64,000 bases of DNA from Microthyrium microscopicum (Eukaryota > Ascomycota > Dothideomycetes > Microthyriales > Microthyriaceae), in NCBI GenBank assembly GCA_010405405.1, contig MU004231.1:4328884-4392883 (forward strand), read 5' to 3'. The position numbers and the translations under genes were made by a program. The notes beneath the pieces are model-generated. The model saw nothing but the letters and a program-made list of their open reading frames with translations, was not told the DNA's origin and made no database searches. Of the stretch, positions 24,199-36,100 are shown piece after piece (position 1 is the first letter of the stretch; every line of letters starts with the position of its first letter).

Positions 24199-27100
24199 TT
24201 AGAAAGCCACTCTCGTCCGCAGGTCCTAGAGACTAATTAGCAACTTGAAACAAAGCAGGTCAATTTGACGTACCGATATCTTCCGTTCGACTTCACGACG
24301 ATCCCGTTCCACTTCTCCAGAAACGCGTTCCTGAAGGGTACTATCCAGTCGTAAGAATCGCTCGCACAAATCCCCGTCGATAGCGCCCTTGACTGGGACG
24401 TAGTACCCTCGGTAGATAAGGTGATCTCGACCAGCCAGCGGCGGGTCTTCATTACGCATCTGCGTCTCCAGACTCTGAAAGAAATCGACATCTTCTCTGC
24501 TCACAAATGGAATGAGAATGCCAATGGTGCCTTGCAAACCGCCCCAGAGAATTACATCTCGGCCACCGGGCACCAACGAGGCCTTACCTACGCTGGTGGG
24601 AATATCCTGGCAGAAGAAATTGACGAGAGATTCTAGACGGCCGGGTGTACCGCCTAGGTAACCTTTCTCGTGTACCAAGTGAGCGCCAGAACCTTCCTCG
24701 TCCGCTTGGTCGGATACTTTGGAGGGACAGCGAACCATCCAGAGATTGCCAAACTTGTCGCCGCCTGCTGTCGTTTCGTAGTCTACCATGGTAGTGGTAG
24801 TCGTCCATCGAGCGATAGTGTCGTCGACAAAAGGAATCAGGTTTCGGTCTTGATACTTGTACACCAAATAAGTGACTGATTGTTGGACGTCAGCGCAAAC
24901 AATACGCGAGCCTTGAGTTTGCAAGTCTACGATGAGGTTTGGTACCGCATCGAGTGCCTGAGCTTTCCGAAGTAGTTGCCGCATGCCCAAGTCGTATATG
25001 CGTAAATCTTTGCCCACTCCAGCCAGTACTTGACCTTGGAAGCCGAGCAAAGCTCGCGGGGGGGATTCGACCTTTGTCTTGTGAATGAACTCCAAGCCTC
25101 GACCATCTTCGTCGAATCGATAGACGTGAATGAATCCGCATTCAGCTGAAGCAGGACTAGGTATCATATCTTTACCAGTACCGACAAGTAGGAAAGTTTC
25201 GTCATCCTGGCTGGAGAATTGGACTGCAGCAACGCTTACGGCAGCTTCATTGTCTTCCAAGTGAATGGTTGCGAGAACCGATTTCGTATCTATTGGATCC
25301 ACAACCTGGATACATGATGCCCAATGGCCCTTGGCTTTAGCATGTCCGAATTGTTCCGGAGGTAGGGGTGAGGCGTCACCATTCATAAGACTTGGATCGT
25401 TGAGTAGCTTGTCTTTTGTGAATTTTGACATGGTGTTGGGATCGGATTCTATAACATAAAACAGAGGCTCTTTTGGATGCTTTACGAATGCTCGTGGCGT
25501 ATGTTCCAGAGGGACTGATTCTCGAAGCATATTGTTTGACAGTTGATCGATCGTGAAAATCCTATACCAGTTAGAAATGAGTGCGACCAAAAGAATGCCT
25601 CAAGGAAGATAGATGTGTTGCTTTTCAGTAGGAACAATTGGAAAAATAAAAGGTTCTTCAATGTTTTTCAGATAACCGTTCTCATCATTTGCAAGTGCTT
25701 GTGAATGGAAAATGGGTGTGACGTACCTCAAATGATTATTTTCGATTCCAACCATACCTTCAGGGCACTGTTCGCTGGTGAAGCTCCAGCCGTATTGGAG
25801 AGGGTCATAGTTGAGTGGTGTGAGTGTGAAGGCTCGAGTCTCTTGATTTGAATAACCAAGCCAAGGGCGAGTGCTTAGTGCCAGCACGGCAGTTTGTTTT
25901 TTAACAAGGACTTGGAACAGCTTCACTGGCTTAGGACCCAGGAATCGAGTTCGTGTGTCTACCAGGTCACCGGTAATATCGTCCAATACTGTTCGAAGGT
26001 ATACACCAGAATACAGTCCGATATGTAAATATAGAGTTGATACTCCAGATGCATCATCCATGGCCATAATCTTGAGAGCTGACGGAGCTGACGATAACGC
26101 CTGTACTGATTTGCTTTCAAGAGTGGAATCTGGATCAACACTGAGAACTCGTACCGTTGAATCGTCACAGCCAATAGCAAGGAACGAACTTCGTTGTCGG
26201 CCGGCTGGGACTTCGCCGAGACTCAGACAAGTTACTGTTCCACTCATTTCACGTCTCTCGTCATATTCGGCTAATGTGCCGTCCACGTCCAATTCGAAGT
26301 AAACGATTTCACCAGAACTTAGCGCAATGGCGACTTGTCTCTCGTTTGTAGTGGCCGCTACAATGGTTCGATGCTGAGGAGCAGGCCACTCGTTAATCTT
26401 CCCTCCTGCTTGGATATGTCGGATGCCTTTGGGGTATATTTGAACTATTGCATCCTCGCCCATTTGCTGAACAGCTATTGTGGGAGTCGAGGATAAGAAG
26501 CCAGTGTCTGTTACTTCCTCGACAGTCTCTCCAATGCTTAGAACAAGAGTCCCGTTGGAAAAGGACAGGATGATGTAAGCATCGAATTCATCATCTTTGG
26601 TGAGCTTGGTAGTCCAAACTGCAGATGGCGTACTTGGTAGATCACTTTCGACAATTTCTGAAACCTCCAAACCATGCCGTAAAGTTTTGAACGAACTTCG
26701 AGCACCAGTACCGCAGATTGCGTATATTTGTGGTGAATCATCCTCCAGTAGGTTGATGGCTTTCATGGCTACTAACGGATTCATTGAATCGACGCTTTCC
26801 ACCAATGCCAGATTTTCAAGTGGGCGCGGCTTGAAGTAAGCAGGTTCCCAAGCCTCAATATAGTCATCGCTTGAAAATTCAACCTCCTCGTCGTCGTCTC
26901 CAAGCTTTTCAAACTGGTAAAAGTGGTGGTTGCCACTTTCTGCGGCCACAAATAGGAAACCGCTTTTTAGAATGCAGAGGCCAGATGCTGGAGGGACTGT
27001 GTCGAAGTATTTGATTCGAAGTTGGCTCACTTCGCCGGTAGGTTGTTCGTCTGGACCTTCCACCATGTCAATCATGACTTTGAACAAGTCGCCGTCTTCT

Positions 27101-28181
27101 GTCTGTAAGAGGAAAAAGAATGTGCCTCTCATTTTATGCATCACGCCGCCAATTATGTATCGTTTTCGCTGAGGATCTTCCGTCGCGCCTCGTCTTCGCG
27201 GAACTGGTACACGGAACGTGCCTTGATTGGAGTGTCGGTACGTGATGTTCTCTTCTCCACATACGAGGACGCCGCTGGGCCCATCAGCGCCACCGGGGAC
27301 CTGGAACAGTATGTTGGAAGTTCTCTCAACCGTGTCAGTCCATTTGCGGACAACATGATTAAGACCAAGATCGAGTTCGTAGTATACTAGCTGCTTCTCA
27401 ATGTTCTCAAAAGCCTCGCCTGTAGGATCTTGATCGGAGTCACTGAAGTCGATTTCTAGAGCAGCGAATATCGGGTTCTCGTAACCGACATCTAGAGCAA
27501 TCATAGCCATCACCAGGGTTTGTGGTTTGTGTGCTTCGAGAGGAGAGGATATGGTGAGTTCGGCTTGAGCATTTCGGTTGAGCACATAAACGAGCTTGTT
27601 CTTCTCGACAGACGCAATCATACATGCGCGACCTTTCGGATCTGCGGCTAAGTACTGGCCAGGGATTACTCGACGTACTCCAGACTTTCCGAATGTTTCG
27701 AGATGAAGTCGACTCCATTTGTTTTGCGCTGGGTGGTACTCAACAATTGCGATTCGACCCGAGTCAGAAGATATGATCAGGTAGTCTATAGAGGTTCAGC
27801 AAGAATTCAATAAAATCCATCCTTTTCCGACCGGATTTTCAAGATATCGTTGGCAGTCGGCGGGGTGCGGGTTGCGCTGCACAGCATGCTTGAAAAATCA
27901 CTAATTGCCAGCAGTGGGGGAGACGTCAAGAACATACCTTTATTACTTCCAGCAATCTTGAATGCTGCGAGGCCTCTTATGATGCCGAATACATCGTGCG
28001 ATAGTATTGGGGTGATTTTTCCTTGTTGTGCATCGGCGCGGTGCAGAGTGAGGCGGGAGCCGCAAGCGGTGACTATTTGCTGCTCTTTGGTACCAGAGAA
28101 CTGGCCGAGTATTGCTTGTGATATGGCAGAGGGAGGTTGAATTGTAAGCGAGTACATGAACATAGAAGATGTCGTCGCCAT
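24199..28181 (-). CDS. RSE1: pre-mRNA splicing factor RSE1 (SF3b subunit 3)
   Basis: Four exons (28181-27938, 27785-25727, 25561-24274, 24225-24199) give 1205 residues, the family's normal size. RSE1/SF3B3 is a three-propeller scaffold in the SF3b part of U2 snRNP that helps define the branch site. Diagnostic stretches: [20 protein letters not shown] at the start, [16 protein letters not shown], then [12 protein letters not shown] across intron 1; [20 protein letters not shown] across intron 2; and a CPSF-A type C-terminus, [18 protein letters not shown], ending DLRTRVAF from a 27-base last exon. Introns 1 and 2 are 152 and 165 bp, about three times the local norm; intron 3 is 48 bp. Intron 2 stays open for about 40 codons if retained. 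It shares a short promoter with MSS51. Confidence 0.97.
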
Positions 28182-28548
28182 TTCGAAGGCGGGTGGCCGT
28201 CAAGCCTTGCGAGAGATGGAGTGTGATGAGATGCAGCAAGACTGAAAGGGTGTGCGACACAGGGGTTTCAGTGTAAGAGGGTTATCGTACGGCGGCTTGG
28301 TGGTACCGTGATGGTGTTGTTGCCTTGGTGGAATAGCGAGTATTAGGAGTGGTAGAGGATTTGTCTGGTGCTCCGAAGTGAAGTTGATGCAAAGAAAGTT
28401 CGAGGAAGCTTGGGCGGCAAAATCGAGTCCTGATTGGCTCTCCACTTTTCGACTCTTGGATCGATCAACGACTCCAAAAAGATGGCCATACTCACTGCAA
28501 CTCTAACTTAGACCTCAATTCTGGCCGCAATGTCTACCTGCTAGCAAA
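28182..28548. promoter_or_regulatory. divergent promoter RSE1 / MSS51
   Basis: 367 bp separate the two ATG codons, so the genes share a compact promoter region. No specific operator was recognised. Confidence 0.6.
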
Positions 28549-30107
28549 ATGTCGACCAAATATACCTGTATTCGGTGCTTACATGCACTCCGCACCTCAT
28601 CACGGCCTACCGCTCCCTTATGGCGACCCATTTCCATACGTCTCTCATCCACGACGTCAACACCAAAGTCGCATCAAGCTACGCCTGCAGCAGCAAAGCG
28701 TCAAATATCAACTTTTCAAGAAACGACACCTGAATACGACTTTGATTATCCTGGAAAGGCAGCTTCTCTAAAGCGTCGCGCTGATGGCAAATCTGACGTC
28801 TCTCGACTGATCATCGGCCAAAATGATCTATTCCATCCACTTTCCGAGTCTCCTATACCCGCAATGCGCCAACGTGCTGCCTTTATGAAAGCTCACGCGT
28901 ACTGTCCACATCCAGAGCATAATCGGACCCGTATCGCTTTATCTGAAGAAGACCCAGAACGGCGCAAGCCCACCAACGGCGGTGTTCCACCAGCACATGT
29001 ACGGTTCGAATGTCCTCATTGCGGAGTACCATCCTTCTGCTCCGAAGAGCATTGGGCAGATGACTACGAAGAGCATATGAAGATATGTGACACTTTAAGA
29101 GAGATCAATGAGGACGACCATGATCTACGAAGTGGTCGGTACTTTGAGGAATATGATTTCCCAGATCGGTACCTAGAAGAAGCCGCTGTGAATTTCACCA
29201 ATTGGGACACTCTACTTTTTACTCGAGGATTTGAAGCAATAGATCAAGAAAGATCGCTGCGGCACACAACTCGTCTACTGACGTATCCATATACGATTGG
29301 TAGTATTCTACACGAATACAGTCCTTATGGTCTCCGCAACAGGATGACTCCAGAAGGATTGCGGAGTTTTACTGGTAAGTAGTTATAACCAATTTGATCA
29401 GGCTTCTTGCTAATCATATTACAGCTCTACGTTACACACTTCATCCTCCCAAGCCTGGTGATGGTCCTGCCATGAAACAAATCAAGCCAATACCACCACC
29501 CGTCCGCATCTTTGTCGTCGGCGCACGAGCCGAATCTTCATTACCACGCAATGTTTGGGAACAACTGGCATATCTTTATCGGGACGTTACATTTCACGTC
29601 ATCATGATTGGTCCAGAGTCCATGACAAATCGCGATGACGAGTTTCCGCTACCAGATCGAACTATGCGGAACCCTTTCGGAGCCGTCATCGAGGATCAAT
29701 TTTCTCGAGAAATGAAGATATCGACTTATGTTGATTACTTCCACACTCTGCATGAGGCTCGTCATTTCACTCCCTACGATCCCTACTTCGACTGCTTCGT
29801 GCTCTTTCACCCTGGTCTTGGTCACCCAGCTTCATCACACGAATGGGAGAAGACAGTTCCGCAACTGCTAGAAACGAAATGCCCAGTCATCGTCACTGGC
29901 TACACCGAATTTGATATGCAGCGAGATATTGACTGGATGCAGAAGCAGGTTGGAAAAGAGATGGATATACTACTTGAGCCTGGCCAGAACGAATTTCGTA
30001 GCCTCAAGTGGGACATGAACGATCTGGATCCTCAAGATATCAGTGCTGGTAACTGGGGTGTTTGGGCATTCAGGGGCAAGCGTTATGAGGCACAAACACG
30101 AGGATAG
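28549..30107 (+). CDS. MSS51: mitochondrial translation factor MSS51
   Basis: Exons 28549-29374 and 29425-30107, with a 50-bp intron (GTAAGT...ATATTACAG), give 502 residues. In yeast MSS51 activates translation of COX1 mRNA and binds newly made Cox1, coupling synthesis to cytochrome oxidase assembly. The first 50 residues form a basic, Ser/Thr-rich presequence. A zinc-binding MYND-like region follows: HAYCPHPEHNRT, then FECPHCGVPSFCSEEHW and EEHMKICDTL, with the Cys/His ligands in order. The long C-terminal domain contains GRYFEEYDFPDRYLEEAAVN, VRIFVVGARAESSLPRNVW and FHPGLGHP, typical of fungal MSS51. It stands divergent to RSE1. Confidence 0.92.
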
Positions 30108-30371
30108 ATCTTAATCATCCTTTTACTTCAACACTTCCCAGTGCTTCTGAATGTGATGCTAACACCAATTCCTTTTGATATGAATACCACAGTCATAGAC
30201 ATCCAGCATATATCTAACTCTGCAGCAGACATCCACCTCGATGTCAACACTTTTCAAATGATACTTATTACTCGTACCTTGTCAGTACTGTCCACATTTC
30301 AAACATAACTCTCTCCTCTTATCTGCAATCCTCTCTGTATCACAGACTGTTGAACAGCCCATATTGCAACC

Positions 30372-31427
30372 ATGCCCCCGAAGAAGAAAGTCAAGCTCAC
30401 AAACCTAGCCCTCAAAGATGCCAGTGCTGCGCAAAGAAGAGATCAAGCGGACAGGAACTTAACAAACCGATTAGCGGGTCTACCAAGCGAACGTCAGAAA
30501 CGGGCAGAAAAACGTAATCAGATTCGAAAGTACATGAAAATAAGTCAGCTAGCCAAAAGTTCTGCCACGATGGAAGAGGCCAAAGTCACACAGAACAATG
30601 AGCAGAAGGTCTTCGTCGAATCATCAGTTTCACAATCTAGCATACTGGCTGGCGTTCATGATGAACTTGTTGCTCGAGAGAGCAACTTGAGGTCTATCAG
30701 TCCTTATGGAGGTGATGGATCCGTTGCTTCAACCGGCCTGGTGTCAACGCTGCAAACAGTATATGAAGACCGACATGAAGTTGAAGTAATGAGACTACCA
30801 AAGCCCAAACCACCAGAAATATTGCGTGGTTTAAGACGTACAAGTCTGCATGGAGAGAATGGATCAGAATCATCAGATGTGTCGAGCAGTCGAGCTTCCT
30901 CACCGTTACAGCTGTGTGGCGACGACGATGATGTTCCATGTATGAGTTCTCCTGAGCCGGATTCGCAGCAGGATGACAGTGGCTCTATGACTTCTGTTTC
31001 ATCTCGAGGCAGCTCAGTCATCGTGCTTTCATCTCAAGCTAGTTCGGATGATGGCAACAGGGCAAGTGGCCAGGCTGTGATCAATACAACTTCGCATGCT
31101 AGAATCGAGAACCCGGTGCGGCAACGCAAAAAGAGTAAGTTCTCAACTGCCATCTGAGTAGAAGCTGTTAACCTTGTCTCGTGTGCAGGTTGCGGAGTCA
31201 AGATAACCAGAACGGGAATGACTAGGCTGGGAGCACCAGTTCCAACACCATGTCTCGAACAGAATTGCCTGACTTGTCCAGAATTCTGGCCAGGTTCTTA
31301 TCATCGTCGATATCACAAGTACAATAATAGCATCAAAATGAGCTCCAACTGTCCTTGTCAGGCTTGTCTCTGGCACTGTCACTCGCCTCATTACACTACA
31401 GGCAAAGATCTCAGTACAAGTAGATAA
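30372..31427 (+). CDS. basic/Ser-rich protein with Cys-rich C-terminus, unknown
   Basis: Exons 30372-31134 and 31189-31427, with a 54-bp intron (GTAAGT...GTGTGCAG), join in phase to 333 residues. The N-terminal 70 residues are strongly basic (MPPKKKVKLTNLALK, RQKRAEKRNQIRKYMKI), suggesting nuclear targeting or nucleic acid binding. The middle is low complexity, rich in Ser and acidic residues. Exon 2 encodes eight Cys and several His: SCGVKITR, PCLEQNCLTCPEFWPG and SNCPCQACLWHCHSPHY. The spacing suggests zinc coordination but matches no family I know. Without the intron the frame stops at once, so the Cys-rich module depends on splicing. No function is proposed. Confidence 0.7.
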
Positions 31428-31549
31428 CATAGCGAGACGAGAGGCTTTGCTCTGAGTATAGGCTTTTGCAGCGGCACATCACGAGCACCGTTTCTCCACG
31501 CCGCTCCACTCGAAACATATCGAACGCAGGTAATTTAATGGAAATGCTT

Positions 31550-32710
31550 CTACTTTTGATTTAGAGTATTGACAAAGCCTTTCGGGGGACTTGCCCACGC
31601 GTAATCAGCCCATTCTTTCAGTATCGCCCGAACTTCTTCTGCTAGCATTTCCACCGCGTGCCGTCGATTGAGGCTCCATTCATGAGCTCTTTCCCATCTC
31701 CCAGCCCGATCAGCATGAGCCTGCCCTCCCTCTAGACCATCAAGTATGCTATGCCAAACCAACATCGTCTTCTCCAACTCATCATGACGACTGACCCCGA
31801 TAACACTAACCCCTAACCTGCTCTCCTGCCCTTCCAATGTCGTCGCACTACCTCTCGTATGATCCTCACCAGGCCTTCCATACGACCCAACCTCACCACC
31901 GACCTTCAACCACGACTCAATCCCCCATCGAATCGCAACAACCTCCAACTTTTCCCCATGATCCTCACAAAACTCCGCCGCCTTCGCCACCACCGCTCTC
32001 AGTCCCTCCGGCGCAGGATGCCAATCCCCCTGACTCCCCACCGGCGCACCACCCGCCCGTAGCAATCCCATGCCCAACACCGACGCATTCGGCACAACCT
32101 GCACGCCCGCCTTCTTCAACCTCTCCAGCCCCACGCTCGCCAACCGCTCACTTTGAACCGTGTAGTTCGCATAACTCATCACGATATCCAGCGGTTCGCC
32201 TGTCTCTTTCAACACCAACTCCGCCATTTCGCAGAGCCTTTCCACTGGATACCCCGACACCCCCACAAACTTGATCACCCCCTCATTTCTAAGCTCGCGT
32301 AATGCGCGTATCGCCTCAAGCACTTCAGCGCCACTGACGAATTCGACGTCGTGGCAGTACACTACGTCTAGGAAATCTGTGTGTAGACGCTCGCAGGATC
32401 GTTTCACGCTAGCTTTCACGCTGGCTGCGCTGTAATCGAAGGAATCGCCAGCTATGCGGCCGACTTTCGTGAGCAATAGGTAGCTGTTCCGGGGATACTC
32501 TGTGCGGGCGGCAGCGAGGCCTTCGCCTAGGAGTGTTTCGGCGGGTCCATAGTAAGGGGAAGTGTCAAAGGCGCGGATCCCATGGTCGAGGGCAGCGCGG
32601 ACGAGGCCAGTGGTGTCGAGAGCGTAGGGGTCCTTGTTGTATTGGGAGGTGAATGTTGCGGTGCCGAATATTAGGGGTGGGAGGAGAGCCTTTAGAGGTT
32701 GTTTGGCCAT
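31550..32710 (-). CDS. ARA2: aldo-keto reductase, D-arabinose dehydrogenase type
   Basis: One frame of 386 residues. The protein is an NAD(P)-dependent aldo-keto reductase. It most resembles yeast ARA2, which oxidises D-arabinose to the lactone, the precursor of erythroascorbate; the exact substrate here is inferred. The tetrad is visible: Asp in RAFDTSPYYGPAE, Tyr in the same stretch, Lys in LLLTKVGR and His in VVYCHDVEF. PLIFGTATFTSQYN and IKFVGVSGYPVE are typical of the ARA2 subgroup. An insertion near residue 285 (GEVGSYGRPGEDHTRGSA) looks like a lineage-specific loop. The C-terminal half is C-rich on its antisense and gives spurious ORFs. Confidence 0.85.
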   Translation of the reverse strand: MAKQPLKALLPPLIFGTATFTSQYNKDPYALDTTGLVRAALDHGIRAFDTSPYYGPAETLLGEGLAAARTEYPRNSYLLLTKVGRIAGDSFDYSAASVKASVKRSCERLHTDFLDVVYCHDVEFVSGAEVLEAIRALRELRNEGVIKFVGVSGYPVERLCEMAELVLKETGEPLDIVMSYANYTVQSERLASVGLERLKKAGVQVVPNASVLGMGLLRAGGAPVGSQGDWHPAPEGLRAVVAKAAEFCEDHGEKLEVVAIRWGIESWLKVGGEVGSYGRPGEDHTRGSATTLEGQESRLGVSVIGVSRHDELEKTMLVWHSILDGLEGGQAHADRAGRWERAHEWSLNRRHAVEMLAEEVRAILKEWADYAWASPPKGFVNTLNQK

Positions 32711-33129
32711 GGCTTGATGTATTGGACTTGACGATGTTGTATGATGATAGTATCAATAGAGGTGGATGTTCTGGTTGGTGATGCTGATTGTGAATATGAT
32801 AATCAATCTATGATGCGTTGGTTAGGCCATCACGTCATTGACATATACATTCTTGGTGATACACAAGCTCGTAAGTTTGTTTGTAAGAATAGTTTGGTTA
32901 TGAGTGGGATATTGTACCTCAGTGACATTTCGATGTCGAACTGGTGCTGGTTCCTGGATGATGATCCTTGTTGAGTGCTTTGGATCCGATGGCGGAAGCT
33001 GGTTGGGAGCTCCCGCATATATCCGATGGTTGAGATCCTACTTCACTCGAACACCAGAAGAAATACTCAAGTGAATGAATAGCATATTCTAATGAAAAAT
33101 TTAAGCGGATGACACAGTAGTGTAAGTCC
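32711..33129. other. intergenic, promoter of the reductase gene
   Basis: About 420 bp holding the ARA2-type promoter and the 3' flank of the MEC1-like gene. Nothing further was recognised. Confidence 0.5.
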
Positions 33130-36100
33130 TTACAAAAAAGCGCACCAGCCCACATACATCGCCATTAGGTTTCTTGGATCCACCGCCATACGAATAAGCG
33201 CGTCCACATAACCCTCTACACTCATAGGCACCGTCTCGCCCTTGAACATGCAATTGAACTTTGACTTGACGTTTGACAAAATCTCCGCTGGTGTCTCTGG
33301 CACACCCGGTATCCTCGGCCTCTTAGCGCCTATGAAATCCGTCGTGGGATCGTAGATGAATGACTCCATGATGGTCATCAACGTGTCTTCATACTGCTTG
33401 AGAATGCGCTGGGTCGTTTCAGCTGCTTTGCGGAAGGGTCCTTCGTAGCCGTACACGCCAAAGGCATCGACCATGTTGTGTGTTAGTCTGAAGGGAACGA
33501 GCTCAGGCTTGTCGAAAGTAAGACCTTTTTCGAACAAGCAGTTGAAATCGACGTGGAAAACACCACCGGAGCCTTGCTCGATAGAGATGTTCTCGCCATG
33601 TCGATCGCCGAGACCTAGTGCAGAGCCGACGATGCTCATGACAGCACAGGAGCGTGTGTAGCGAAGACGTGCATCGAACCAAGTCTCGGGTTCGAGGAAA
33701 GTTTCTAAAAACCATTTATACAGCTGAGGCGGGTACATTGGCAGAACCTTGTCCGTGAAAACTGTATGTCCGTCGAGTTTGTTGGTGAGTGCTTTATCCA
33801 TCATGCTTTTGACTCCATTATAGTCTACCCTAATACCATCACGACTCAAGAGGCCAGTGATGATATCTCTGAGAGCCTTGAGTCCGTCCACCCATTCCAG
33901 CACACCATGTTCATCGTTTAAAGTCGTTACAGCGTATGTTTTGATGTATAATTTGCGTTTGGCTGCATCAATGTCTCGTTTCAATGCTCGATCAATCATT
34001 AAGTTGAACTCCATCAGACGTTGATCTTTGCGCAGATCATCTTTGGGTTTGCATAGAATAGGATATGTGTTGCCATCAGCACCACGAATGACAAGCTTTC
34101 GAGGCTTTTGTAACGAGCTGAGCACCAAAACCTGGTCTTCGAAGCCATTGATGGTAATTCCTTCATGTGGGAACGGGGTATTTTTCCGCATGGCATGTAC
34201 TCCTGGAACACTGGCCAGTGTAGCTTGCAGCGTCTTCCGAAATGGAATGACAAGTCCACATGCGTCATCTAGTGAGCGTCTGAATTTCAGCTGTTTGGAA
34301 AGGCTGACATAGGCCGTTTTGTTATCCACGCCCACCTGGCAAACCTCCAGTAAGCATTCGGTCAGGAATTCTGCAGAGCGCGCAAGCTCTTTGAGAGAGC
34401 CGGATTCAAATGGGCGTTGCTATAAAGAGTTAGTGGTTGTCTATTCCCACAATGATGGCATGACTTACGATTACAGCGCTAAGAATCTGTCGACCAGATC
34501 GGCTCTTTTCGTCGCTGCTAGATCTTGAGACTGACAGCAGACTCCAAAGACTTTGGCGCGGATGATTTTGAACAACGTGAACAATGATTTCGGCTAGTAA
34601 TTTAGAAGTTTGTGGGTGAGGGTTATTGATACGGCTCAGCAATTGGGCGAAAGCAGTGTAAGTTATGTAACTAGGTGTTCGTTTGAGCAAGTATTTCTCG
34701 ATCTGAGAATTCATCTGAGCAAGGCGTTCCTGTCTCTCGTGGAAAAAGTTGTCGATCGCGGCTTTCGCAGTCTTACGGCGACCATGTGCCTGTTGTGCTT
34801 GTAGTTGAGCTTGCTGGTCCTGAGCAAAATCGAGCCACAAGGTAAGGACCTTTGGAAGTGTTCGGTAGAGATATTTTGGACCGAAGAGCATGGATCTCAG
34901 GTAATTGTCAATGGTCAGCTTGGTACACTCGCCGTTCAGGTACGTCACTGTCTGTCTGTTCTCTGGGGCTGCCTTTTCGGAATCTAGAATCTTGTTGTAA
35001 TAGGCTCCAAGGAAATAGTGACCCTTGTCCCACTTATTATATGTATCAGTAGATGCCTTGTAGAACGCCAGGACATCATTTGACTTTTCTTGGCCGCTGA
35101 TGCCGGTCCATTTGGCCAGAAGTAATTGTGTTTTCGCAAGAAGCACGTTCTCGTTAGAACTGCGATTCTTAGAAACTGTAGTGACGGTCACAGAGTCTGC
35201 AATATTAGGTTGTGCATAGGTCACGAAACTGCCATCAGCGATTGCATGTTGCAGCTGCTGAATGGCTTTTCGATAAGATCCGCTCTTCCAAAGTAGGCGA
35301 GCAGTCTCAATGTAAGAAGCAGGATCACCCAACATCGCGGCTCTCATAACGGAGTCGTACGCTGCGTCCATTCGGTTGGCTTTGCGGGCTAGTCGAGAGC
35401 TTACGAGCCACTCCGTAGCAATCTCCCGATTACTGAAGTTAAAGCTGGCCCACGTCAGTTACAGGGAAGAGCACCAATGATAAAACTTACTTCGAGAGAG
35501 ACATTGCAGCTCGTCTGACTGCAAGAATGTAGGCTTTGTCCTCGGTGAATGATCCTACAATGTCCAGTCTTCCTCTTAAACTCTGCAGGATGGCAGTCGT
35601 GTCTGTCGTTATGGTGCCATAGCCGCTGAGATACTCCAATTCATGGACAGCGTGTAATTTTATGAGTAGCGCGTGTGCGCTTGATAATGAAGCGGTGTTG
35701 GTGTGGGACATGGCTTTTGAGATATTGGATCTGGTCTCGGAAATGATCGATAGAAACTTGGTTTGATCTTCTTGCCGAAGAGCTACAAGTGCCTTACCAA
35801 GACAAAGATCAAAATCTGATGAGGAAGCAATTTGATCTTCTGCGAGAATACTGGCAAGCTTATCCCAATTATTGATAGTCCAAGCAGCTTCTACTGCAAA
35901 TGGTGCTGCCAGTATCGGAGCATCCGAGGAAAGTGACTTGAACATGTCATAAGAGTTCAACAAAGTGTCTAGTATGATAAGCAGGGGATCGGAAAGAACA
36001 AATGATGGACAGCTTACTGTATTGACCGGATGCTTTCAGGCAGCAGAGAAGGTCCAGTTGAAGATCAGTATCCTCTGGATACTCACGAACAGCCAAGTCA

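Noticed and set aside
31837-32274. 145-codon Pro-rich plus-strand ORF
   Set aside because: It is the antisense of the conserved aldo-keto reductase gene.
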